Source: Aminobacter sp039907765 (GTDB lineage Bacteria > Pseudomonadota > Alphaproteobacteria > Rhizobiales > Rhizobiaceae). Taken from it: a DNA stretch of 64,000 nt. The number at the start of each line of letters is the position of its first letter. The stretch's first letter is position 1. Below the pieces are notes generated by a model. The model saw nothing but the letters and a program-made list of their open reading frames with translations, was not told the origin of the DNA and ran no database searches. Positions 57,205-64,000 of this stretch are shown here, one piece after another. Location: contig NZ_JARDJI010000006.1 in NCBI RefSeq assembly GCF_039907765.1, positions 124,001-188,000 on the forward strand, in the 5' to 3' direction. The translations under genes and the position numbers were made by a program.

Positions 57205-57975
57205 TCACATAAAGTCGCGTACCCCGTCGTAAAGCAGCTTCACCGCGACGAGAGCGACCGTGGCGTAGGTGAAGGGGTAGAATATCTCCGGCTTCATGCG
57301 GCGCACCAGCCAGGCGCCGGCCAGTGTGGCGAGCGGCGCCAGGGGCATCAGCGCAAGCGAGGCGGTGAGGTTGGCGGCGTCGAACTGGCCGAGCGCGAAA
57401 TAGGGGATCAGCTTGATGGCGTTGGTCACCGCGAAGAAGATCACGCTGGTGCCCGTGAGGAGCTTCGGGTCGAGCTTGAGCGGCAGGGTGTAGACCTGGA
57501 AGGGCGGGCCGCCGACATGGGCGACGAAGCTGGTGAAGCCGGCGACCGAGCCCCAGAAGGCGCCGGCCGTCCCGTTCGGCTGGGACTTGTGGTCGGCGCC
57601 GTGCCGAAGGCTCGCATAGGCCCAGCGCGCCACGAAGGCGATGGCGATGGCGCCGACGATGAAGCGGACCATGTCCACCGTCACCATCGAGGCGGTCAGC
57701 CAGCCGATGCCGATGCCGAGAACCGAGCCGGGCAGCATCTGCCGCAGGATCGTGCGGTCGAAGACGCCGCGCCATGTCCACAGCGAGACGATGTCCATGA
57801 GGATGAGGATGGGCAACAGGATCGCCGCCGCCTGCACCGGCGACATCGCCAGCGCCATTAGCGGCACGCCGACGAAGCCGACCGCGCCGCCGAAGCCGCC
57901 CTTCGACAGGCCGACGAGAATCACCGCCGGTACGGCGGCCGCGTAGAACCATGGATCGAGGAGAAGCGCGGTCAT
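57205..57975 (-). CDS. TSUP family sulfite/sulfonate exporter (TauE/SafE)
   Basis: This 256-residue membrane protein has eight or so helices and the TSUP repeats: VILVGLSKGGFGGAVGFVGV near the N-terminus and GFTSFVAHVGGPPFQVYTLP in the middle. Such proteins move sulfite, sulfonates or organic sulfur compounds; the substrate cannot be told. It ends 54 bp before the acyl-CoA synthetase start on the same strand, so they may be co-transcribed. Confidence 0.88.
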   Translation of the reverse strand: MTALLLDPWFYAAAVPAVILVGLSKGGFGGAVGFVGVPLMALAMSPVQAAAILLPILILMDIVSLWTWRGVFDRTILRQMLPGSVLGIGIGWLTASMVTVDMVRFIVGAIAIAFVARWAYASLRHGADHKSQPNGTAGAFWGSVAGFTSFVAHVGGPPFQVYTLPLKLDPKLLTGTSVIFFAVTNAIKLIPYFALGQFDAANLTASLALMPLAPLATLAGAWLVRRMKPEIFYPFTYATVALVAVKLLYDGVRDFM

Positions 57976-58150
57976 GGAGAGCCCCTGTCATCGCCCCATA
58001 GCGGCATTGCCGCCGGTTGGCGAGGGCCGCGCCTGTCTTTTCATATGCTTGGGCCGGGCCGTGCGTCCTGTTCAACGGCGGCACTTTGTTCTATGCCCCA
58101 ATGCAAACATGTTCGCCCTGCATAGGCGATAGCCATTCGGATCGAGGAAG

Positions 58151-58801
58151 ATGAACACAGACACGCCGCCCAGTCGCTGCCGTATCGTGCTGATTGTGCC
58201 GCCGTCCGTGCCGCCGCTCGCGGTTGAGGCGGCTCTCGGCGGCGGCGACGTCGCCTCGCTGATCCTGACGGCCGAAGGTGTCGACGAGGCTTCGTTCCAG
58301 GGCTTCGCCGAGAAGGTCGCTGCCACGGCGCGCGACGCCGGCGTTGCAGTCGTTGTTGCCGGGGATACCCGCATCGCCGGACGGATCCACGCCGACGGCA
58401 TTCACGTCGAGGGCCGCAGGGAAGAGCTGGCCGATGCCATCGAGCGCCACCAGGACCGCCTCATGGTCGGCACCGGCGGTGCCAAGACGCGCGACGACGC
58501 GCTCGAGCTCGGCGAAGAGCGCCCCGACTACATGTTCTTCGGCCGCTTCGGCTACGACAACAAGCCCGAACCGCATCCGCGCAACCTGTCGCTGGGCGAG
58601 TGGTGGGCCGAGATGATCGAGATCCCGTGCATCGTCATGGGCGGTTCCGACATCGCCTCCGTTGAGGCCGTCGCCGCGACCGGTGCCGAGTTCGTCGCCC
58701 TGTCGGCGGCGGTGTTCGGCGATGGCGTCGATCCGCGCGACGCGGTGGCCCGCGCCAATGCGATGCTCGACGAGACGGCCCCGAGCTTCGAGGAACGGTG
58801 A
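58151..58801 (+). CDS. ThiE-like (thiamine phosphate synthase fold) protein, probably not a true ThiE
   Basis: This 216-residue protein has a TIM-barrel resembling thiamine phosphate synthase: ADGIHVEG, TGGAKTRDDALELGE, PDYMFFGRFG and GGSDIASVEAVAATGAEFVA. However the QxRxK pyrophosphate loop after strand 1 is replaced by SLILTAEG, and the N-D-R metal/HMP site reads VAGDTRIAGR. It therefore probably lacks ThiE activity. The downstream Sel1-repeat gene starts with a 1-nt stop/start overlap (TGATG), so the two are coupled. Role is unknown. Confidence 0.75.
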   Translation: MNTDTPPSRCRIVLIVPPSVPPLAVEAALGGGDVASLILTAEGVDEASFQGFAEKVAATARDAGVAVVVAGDTRIAGRIHADGIHVEGRREELADAIERHQDRLMVGTGGAKTRDDALELGEERPDYMFFGRFGYDNKPEPHPRNLSLGEWWAEMIEIPCIVMGGSDIASVEAVAATGAEFVALSAAVFGDGVDPRDAVARANAMLDETAPSFEER

Positions 58802-59928
58802 TGCGGCGTCCGGGCCTTCTCGTTGCAATGCTGTGTCTGGGCTTCGGGCTCCAGCCCGCGGCCGCGGTGGAGGGCGGGCTGCTCGACCCTGCGGATGCCG
58901 GCGCCGTGCCGGCGCTCGGCAAGCCTGCCGAGACGATCGACCCGAGCCGTTTCGGGCCCGCCCCGGCGGAGGGAGCGGCACCCGCGACAAAGACGACCCC
59001 GGCCGGGCAGCCTGGGGCAGCTCCCGCGTCTCCATCCGATCTCGGAGCCAATCCGGCGGCAAAGACGCCCGACGGCATCGATCCCAACCGCTTCGGCGGC
59101 AAGGCCACCGACGAACCGTATGGCGCGTTCCAGCGCGGCCTCTACAAGACCGCCTACAATCTGGGCCTGCCGCGGGCCGAGGCAGGCGACGCGGCGGCGC
59201 AGACGCTGATCGCCGAGATACTCTCCCGTGGCCTGGGCATGCCGCGCAACGATACCGAGGCTGCCAGATGGTACCAGCGCGCCGCCGAGCAGGGCGTGCC
59301 CGAGGCGCAGTTCCAATATGCGCTATTGCTGCTCGACGGGAAGTACGTCACCCGCGACGAGAAGGCGGCGACCGCGCTGATGCAGGCGGCGGCCGAGGCC
59401 GGAAACCGTTTCGCGCAGTTCAACTATGCCCAGATGCTGGTGCAGCGCGAGGCCGGCGAGAAGGGCCTCGTCAAGGCCGTTCCCTACTACGAGCGGTCCG
59501 CCGAGACCGGACTTGCCGATGCGCAATATGCGATGGCGCAGGTCTACGCCAACGGCGTCGGCGGCAAGCTGCGCGACGACCGCCGGGCGCGGCTGCTGCT
59601 CGTCCAGGCCGCACGTCAGAACTACGACACCGCGCAATTCGACCTGTCGCTCTGGATGGTCGACGGGCGCGGCGGCGACCGCGACCTGAAATCGGCCTTC
59701 GGCTGGATGAAGCTCGCGGCCGACAGCGGCAACGTTGCCGCCCGCAACCGCCTCGCCAAGTTCTACATGGGCGGCATCGGCGTCGAGCCGGATCCGATCC
59801 TGGCGGGCGCCTGGTACATAGTGGCTCGGCGCGCCGGCCTGACCGATCCCGAAATGGACGATTTTCTGCGCGGCCTCACCGACGATGAGATGAAGCAGGC
59901 GCTGGAACGGGCCAACCGCATCCGCTGA
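58801..59928 (+). CDS. Sel1-like repeat (TPR) periplasmic protein
   Basis: This 375-residue protein has a signal peptide (ending QPAAA), an Ala/Pro-rich linker with two IDP(S/N)RFG elements, and then at least five Sel1 repeats (about 125-345; for example AARWYQRAAEQGVPEAQFQY, AVPYYERSAETGLADAQYAM, AFGWMKLAADSGNVAARNRL). Sel1 repeats act as protein scaffolds. It is translationally coupled to the ThiE-like gene. No catalytic motif is present. Confidence 0.85.
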   Translation: MRRPGLLVAMLCLGFGLQPAAAVEGGLLDPADAGAVPALGKPAETIDPSRFGPAPAEGAAPATKTTPAGQPGAAPASPSDLGANPAAKTPDGIDPNRFGGKATDEPYGAFQRGLYKTAYNLGLPRAEAGDAAAQTLIAEILSRGLGMPRNDTEAARWYQRAAEQGVPEAQFQYALLLLDGKYVTRDEKAATALMQAAAEAGNRFAQFNYAQMLVQREAGEKGLVKAVPYYERSAETGLADAQYAMAQVYANGVGGKLRDDRRARLLLVQAARQNYDTAQFDLSLWMVDGRGGDRDLKSAFGWMKLAADSGNVAARNRLAKFYMGGIGVEPDPILAGAWYIVARRAGLTDPEMDDFLRGLTDDEMKQALERANRIR

Positions 59929-60034
59929 TTGTCGCCAAAAGCGCGACTTCTCTTGCCTAGAAGGGCATTTTGTGGTCTTGGGAGCGCCGATGGCGCCCCT
60001 TCGGCGGCGCAATGCTCTCTTCCGGAATCAAATC

Positions 60035-60601
60035 ATGGCCAAGATCAACGGCAACGAAATCCGTCCCGGCAACGTCATCGAGCATGACGGCGGCCTGTGG
60101 GTGGCGGTCAAGACCAACGCGGTGAAGCCCGGCAAGGGCGGCGCCTACAACCAGGTCGAACTCAAGAATCTCATCAACGGCACCAAGCTCAACGAACGCT
60201 TCCGTTCGGCCGAGACCGTCGAGCGCGTCCGCCTCGAACAGAAGGACTTCTCCTTCCTCTACGAGCAGGGCGATGCGCTTGTGTTCATGGATACCGAGAG
60301 CTACGAGCAGCTCGAGCTGCTCAAGGATTTCGTCGGTGACCGCGCCGCCTTCCTGCAGGATGGCATGATGGTGACCGTCGAACTCTACGAAGAGCGTCCG
60401 ATCGGCATCGCGCTGCCCGACCAGGTGACGCTGACCATCACCGAAGCCGACCCGGTCGTGAAGGGCCAGACGGCCGCCTCGTCCTACAAGCCGGCCGTGC
60501 TCGAAAACGGTGTCCGCGTCCTGGTGCCGCCCTTCATCTCGTCGGGCGAGCGCATCATCGTCGACACCAATGAGATCACCTACGTCCGCCGCGCGGACTG
60601 A
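60035..60601 (+). CDS. efp: Translation elongation factor P
   Basis: This 188-residue factor relieves ribosome stalling at polyproline stretches. The N-terminal KOW-like domain carries the modifiable lysine in VKPGKGGAYNQVELKNL (K34), and two OB-fold domains follow, ending GERIIVDTNEITYVRR. The start MAKINGNEIRPGNVI at 60035 is canonical; the upstream frame is not EF-P. No modifying enzyme gene (EpmA/EarP) is visible nearby. suhB starts 33 bp downstream. Confidence 0.97.
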   Translation: MAKINGNEIRPGNVIEHDGGLWVAVKTNAVKPGKGGAYNQVELKNLINGTKLNERFRSAETVERVRLEQKDFSFLYEQGDALVFMDTESYEQLELLKDFVGDRAAFLQDGMMVTVELYEERPIGIALPDQVTLTITEADPVVKGQTAASSYKPAVLENGVRVLVPPFISSGERIIVDTNEITYVRRAD

Positions 60602-60634
60602 TCTCGTCAACCTGAAGTCCCGAGGGTCTAGAGA

Positions 60635-61435
60635 ATGGCGCGTTCGGCGATCATCAATGTCATGGTGCAGGCCGCAATGAAGGCCGGCCGGTCGCTGGCG
60701 CGCGACTTCGGCGAGGTGCAGAACCTGCAGGTCTCGCTGAAGGGTCCGGGCGACTACGTCTCCCAGGCCGACCGCAAGGCCGAGGACATCATCTTCACCG
60801 AGCTCGCCAAGGCCCGTCCCGGCTACGGCTTCCTGATGGAAGAGCGCGGCGCCGTCGAAGGCGAGGACAGCCAGCACCGCTGGATCGTCGATCCGCTCGA
60901 CGGCACCACCAACTTCCTGCACGGCATCCCGGTGTTCTCGATCTCGATCGCGCTGGAACGGCAGGGCCAGATCGTCGCCGCGGTGGTCTACAATCCGGCG
61001 ATGGACGAGCTCTACACCGCCGAGCGCGGCGGTGGTGCGTTCCTCAACGACCGTCGCCTGCGCGTATCGGGGCGCACCAAGCTCACGGACGCGGTCATCG
61101 GCTGCGGCGTGCCGCATCTCGGCCGCGGTCACCACGGCAACTTCCTGCTCGAACTGCGCAACGTCATGGCCGAGGTTGCGGGTGTCCGCCGCCTCGGCTC
61201 GGCCGCGCTCGACCTCGCCTATGTCGCCGCCGGCCGCATGGACGGCTTCTGGGAGACGGCGCTGTCGCCCTGGGACGTGGCTGCCGGCATCCTGCTGGTG
61301 CGCGAGGCCGGCGGTTTCGTCTCCGACGGAAAGGGCGGCCAGGACATGCTCGAGGGCGGTTCGATCGTCGTCGGCAACGAGCTGATCCAAAAGGCCCTGC
61401 TCAAGACGCTGAGGAAGCCGGTCACCCCGCGCTGA
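60635..61435 (+). CDS. suhB: Inositol-1-monophosphatase family protein SuhB
   Basis: This 266-residue phosphatase has metal-site motifs FLMEERGAVEGED, WIVDPLDGTTNFLHGIPVFS and WDVAAGILLVREAGG in the right order for the inositol monophosphatase superfamily. SuhB also acts in rRNA antitermination in enteric bacteria. It follows efp on the same strand by 33 bp, the usual rhizobial arrangement. GAGGG precedes the ATG. Confidence 0.95.
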   Translation: MARSAIINVMVQAAMKAGRSLARDFGEVQNLQVSLKGPGDYVSQADRKAEDIIFTELAKARPGYGFLMEERGAVEGEDSQHRWIVDPLDGTTNFLHGIPVFSISIALERQGQIVAAVVYNPAMDELYTAERGGGAFLNDRRLRVSGRTKLTDAVIGCGVPHLGRGHHGNFLLELRNVMAEVAGVRRLGSAALDLAYVAAGRMDGFWETALSPWDVAAGILLVREAGGFVSDGKGGQDMLEGGSIVVGNELIQKALLKTLRKPVTPR

Positions 61436-61511
61436 CCGTCTTTGCCCTTTTGGCTACCTTGCCTACCCCGCCTGCGCCCCGCCATAGTGGGCTCAGGTGC
61501 AGGGGCGAGCG

Positions 61512-62201
61512 ATGACGGACAATTTCCGCACGGCCGAGGCTTCCGTGCCCGTCACCGGGCGCTTCGCCCTATCGCGCGCCGAACTCATCGCCGACGGCGT
61601 GGTGCATGTGGTCGGCATCGTGCTGGCCATCGCCGCCGGTTCGATGCTGCTTTCCGTATCGGCCTTCCACGCGGCTTTCGGCGAATACATCGCGGCCGTG
61701 TTCTTCGTCGTCGCGCTGCTCACGTCCCTGTCGGTGTCGCTCGCCTACAATCTCTGGCCGGTCTCGCCGGCGAAATGGGTTTTGCGCCGCTTCGATCACG
61801 CCGGCATCTTCCTTCTGATCGCGGCCACTTACACGCCGTTCCTGGCGCAGTTGCCCGATCGCGTCACCGCCGCATGGATGGCCGGCGTCGTCTGGGTCGC
61901 GGCCGTCGTCGGCATATGGGTCAAGCTTTTCCTGCCCGGGCGGTTCGACCGGCTCGCGCTCGTCTTCTATCTCGCGCTCGGCTGGAGCGGCATCGTCGTG
62001 GCCCGGCCGCTCGGCGCCGCCCTGCCGCCGGCCACGCTCTGGCTGCTGCTGGCCGGGGGCGTCGTCTATTCCTGCGGGGTGATGTTCTATGCCCGCCACG
62101 GCTTGCGCTTCCAGAGCGCGGTGTGGCACGGCTTCGTCATCACCGGGGCAGGTCTGCATGTCGCGGCGATGATCGACCTTATGGTGGTGGCGCGGCTCTG
62201 A
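61512..62201 (+). CDS. Hemolysin III family membrane protein (YqfA-like)
   Basis: This 229-residue protein has seven transmembrane helices. The family marks are AELIADGVVHVVGIVLAI at the start, RRFDHAGIFLLIAATYTPF with the conserved histidine, and YARHGLRFQSAVWHGFVITG near the end. Despite the family name, haemolytic activity is not implied; PAQR-like relatives may be ceramidase-type enzymes. The start at 61512 is chosen over 61497 because of the sequence pattern. Confidence 0.88.
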   Translation: MTDNFRTAEASVPVTGRFALSRAELIADGVVHVVGIVLAIAAGSMLLSVSAFHAAFGEYIAAVFFVVALLTSLSVSLAYNLWPVSPAKWVLRRFDHAGIFLLIAATYTPFLAQLPDRVTAAWMAGVVWVAAVVGIWVKLFLPGRFDRLALVFYLALGWSGIVVARPLGAALPPATLWLLLAGGVVYSCGVMFYARHGLRFQSAVWHGFVITGAGLHVAAMIDLMVVARL

Positions 62202-62396
62202 TCGCGCGTCGGCTGCGCGCAAGCGTCTTTCATTTTCGTCACATTTCCGCTTACAGTCTTGGTCCATTGATGCATCGGTCCGATGCCGGGGTCGGCTTGG
62301 GCGCGCGATGCGCAAACACTTGGTTCCAGAGCGCCCCTGCCGCCTCCGATCGAGGCGTGGCGCCCTGACCGCGGGGAATTGGAAACCGGGGCGCCG

Positions 62397-63419
62397 ATGG
62401 CATTGTTGAAATCACTCGGGTCGGGCAGAGGCTCGGACGTCCTCAGCTACGATCCGCACCGCCTGTCCAGTCCGCAGGTGTTCCTGCTGACGATGATCAT
62501 CTTCCTGGCGATCGTCGCCTTCATCGCGGCGATCCTGACGCGCCAGATCTCGAACGCCTTCGTCACCAACCCCGGCCTCAACGGCCTGATCATCGGCGTG
62601 CTCGTCGTCGGCATCGGACTGGCCTTCGTGCAGGTCGGGCGACTGTTCCGCGAAGTGCGCTGGGTCAATTCCTTCCGCGCAGGCTCCGAGGTCACCGAGC
62701 CGGTGCTGCTGGCACCGATGAAGGCGATGCTCAGCCGCTCCTCGTCGATGGCGTTTTCGGCCAGTTCGATGCGGACGATGCTCGATTCGATCGCCACCCG
62801 CCTCGACGAGACGCGCGACGTCTCGCGCTACCTCGTCGGCCTGCTCGTCTTCCTCGGCCTGCTCGGTACCTTCTGGGGCCTGTTGCAGACCATCGGTTCG
62901 ATCGGCGACACCATCCAGGCGCTCGATCCGGGCTCCGGCGACGCCGCCGCGGTGCTCGAGGCGCTCAAGGCGGGCCTCGCCGCACCGCTGCAGGGCATGG
63001 GCACGGCGTTCTCGTCGTCGCTCTTCGGCCTGTCCGGCTCGCTCGTGCTGGGCTTCCTCGATCTCCAGGCCGGCCGCGCCCAGACGCGCTTCTACACCGA
63101 GCTCGAGAACTGGCTGTCGACCGTCACCGACCTCTCCTCCGACATCGTCGTCGCCGATGCCAAGAACGGCTCGTCCTCCGACGAGATCCGCGTGCTCTCG
63201 GAGCGTCTGCGCCACCTGCAGGAGCAGGGCGGTTCCAATCCGCGCGTCGCCGCCGCCATGGCCAACCTCGCCGACGGCATCTCCGGCCTGGTCAAGAACA
63301 TGCGCAGCGAGCAGCAGATCATGCGCGACTGGGTCGAAGCCCAGTCCGACGAACAGAAGGCGATGCGCACCACGCTCGAAAAGATCGCCGACGCCCTCAA
63401 GAAAGAGGGAGTCCACTAA
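62397..63419 (+). CDS. MotA/TolQ/ExbB-type proton channel protein
   Basis: This 340-residue protein has two N-terminal helices (about residues 28-50 and 60-80), and then the proton-channel core with helices about 145-165 and 200-225 (VGLLVFLGLLGTFWGLLQTI; MGTAFSSSLFGLSGSLVLG). A coiled-coil C-terminal part (about 265-340) follows. It is coupled to a MotB/OmpA-like gene starting right after its stop (TAAGTG). It likely forms an ion-driven motor that acts on peptidoglycan. It is not the flagellar MotA itself as no flagellar genes are near. Confidence 0.85.
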   Translation: MALLKSLGSGRGSDVLSYDPHRLSSPQVFLLTMIIFLAIVAFIAAILTRQISNAFVTNPGLNGLIIGVLVVGIGLAFVQVGRLFREVRWVNSFRAGSEVTEPVLLAPMKAMLSRSSSMAFSASSMRTMLDSIATRLDETRDVSRYLVGLLVFLGLLGTFWGLLQTIGSIGDTIQALDPGSGDAAAVLEALKAGLAAPLQGMGTAFSSSLFGLSGSLVLGFLDLQAGRAQTRFYTELENWLSTVTDLSSDIVVADAKNGSSSDEIRVLSERLRHLQEQGGSNPRVAAAMANLADGISGLVKNMRSEQQIMRDWVEAQSDEQKAMRTTLEKIADALKKEGVH

Positions 63420-64000
63420 GTGGCGCTGGCGCGCGGGCGGCGTGGCGACCGCCGTATCGACTATTGGCCGGGCTTCGTCGACGCGCTGTCGACGCTGCTG
63501 CTCGCCATCATGTTCCTGCTTTCGGTCTTCGTGCTGGCGCAATTCCTGCTCAGCCGCGAGATTTCCGGCAAGGACGAGGTGCTCAACCGGCTGAATTCCC
63601 AGATCAACGAACTGACCCAGCTCCTGGCGCTGGAGAAATCGAATTCGCAGGACACCGAGGATGCGCTGGCCAACCTGCAGGCGTCCCTGTCCTCCGCCGA
63701 AGCCGAAAAGAGCCGGCTCGAGCAGCTCCTGGCGCAAGGCGCGGGTGCCGGCGACGCGGCCAACGTGCGCATCGGCGAGCTTTCCGGCCAGCTCGACAGC
63801 GAGCGCCAGATCAGCCAGCGGGCGCTCAGCCAGGTCGAACTGCTCAACCAGCAGATTTCGGCGCTGCGCAAGCAGATCGCGGCGCTCGAGGAGGCGCTGG
63901 ACGCCTCCGAGGCGCGCGACAAGGAATCCAACACCAAGATCGCCGACCTCGGCCGCCGTCTCAACGTGGCGCTGGCCCAGCGCGTGCAGGAGCTGAACCG
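63420..64000 (+). CDS. MotB/OmpA-like motor partner (3' end cut by window)
   Basis: The 193 residues visible begin with a GTG at 63420 that follows the previous stop by one base. A basic N-terminus leads to one transmembrane helix with the motor aspartate (YWPGFVDALSTLLLAIMFLL). A long Gln/Glu/Leu-rich coiled coil fills the rest (about 45-193). An OmpA-type peptidoglycan-binding domain is expected after the window end but is not seen. It is the partner of the preceding proton-channel gene. Confidence 0.8.
   Translation, partial: MALARGRRGDRRIDYWPGFVDALSTLLLAIMFLLSVFVLAQFLLSREISGKDEVLNRLNSQINELTQLLALEKSNSQDTEDALANLQASLSSAEAEKSRLEQLLAQGAGAGDAANVRIGELSGQLDSERQISQRALSQVELLNQQISALRKQIAALEEALDASEARDKESNTKIADLGRRLNVALAQRVQELN

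Noticed and set aside
55753..57861. A 702-codon plus-strand frame opposite the acyl-CoA synthetase and TSUP genes
   Set aside because: It is a shadow of two convincing genes and has His/Arg/Gly-rich composition typical of antisense frames.
60602..61511. The suhB-associated RNA motif near suhB
   Set aside because: The flanking gaps are short (33 and 76 bp) and hold no structured RNA with a terminator.
62397..64000. A Zorya defence system
   Set aside because: Only MotA/MotB-like parts are visible, no ZorC/ZorD or other defence genes are in the window, and the surroundings are core chromosome.

Overview
The window is a G+C-rich chromosomal segment of an alphaproteobacterium of the order Hyphomicrobiales (Rhizobiales), most like the Phyllobacteriaceae (Mesorhizobium or Aminobacter type). 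The placement rests on gene families and gene order: a Brucella Omp2b-type porin, Omp25/31-like beta-barrel proteins, rhizobial SerC, PhaR-phbAB, CarD, RcdA, RpoH2-type sigma factor, CtrA-type TTAA-N7-TTAA boxes, GTTC-N7-GTTC LexA boxes, and the core run ruvCAB-ybgC-tolQRAB-pal-cpoB-tilS-ftsH-glmM. No rRNA, tRNA, CRISPR array, insertion sequence or prophage was seen. This is mostly housekeeping chromosome, with small toxin-antitoxin insertions and intergenic repeats.

0-19 kb: end of rpmF, a small membrane protein, a GlcG/HbpS-like protein, the polyhydroxybutyrate genes (phaR divergent from phbA-phbB), a GntR/FCD regulator, a porin, aqpZ, a SUV3-type helicase with an S4-domain gene and fdxA behind it, carD, a cystine-type amino-acid ABC transporter, an rpoH2-like sigma factor and an M48/LysM lipoprotein protease. 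The spacer before the helicase holds a LexA-type box inside a dense cluster of GANTC (CcrM) sites.

19-34 kb: a thiamine import operon (thiB-thiP-thiQ) under a TPP riboswitch, with thiamine diphosphokinase divergent from it, then an ABC-F ATPase, ccdAB, a TolA-like membrane protein of unknown role, purA, a DMT exporter, and serC-serA behind a probable serC-motif leader. Palindromic repeats lie between thiB and thiP and between serC and serA.

34-53 kb: three outer-membrane beta-barrel genes (two with CtrA boxes), then the minus-strand core series ruvC, ruvA, ruvB, ybgC, tolQRAB, pal, cpoB, tilS, ftsH, glmM. This series is interrupted at three kinds of place by toxin systems: an orphan AbrB antitoxin and a vapBC pair between ruvC and ruvA, a second vapBC pair between ruvA and ruvB, and a low-G+C polymorphic-toxin/immunity pair between ftsH and glmM.

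53-64 kb: rcdA (regulator of CtrA degradation) with its own CtrA box, next to a candidate small RNA that also has a CtrA box and carries anti-Shine-Dalgarno motifs. Then come two small membrane proteins, an acyl-CoA synthetase, a TSUP exporter, a degenerate ThiE-like protein with a Sel1-repeat protein, efp, suhB, a hemolysin-III family protein and a MotA/TolQ-like plus MotB/OmpA-like pair cut by the window end.

The most unusual parts are the multiple toxin-antitoxin insertions in the ruv operon with a repeated promoter, the CtrA-linked candidate sRNA beside rcdA, the GANTC/LexA cluster before the helicase, and the glmM-ftsH toxin islet.
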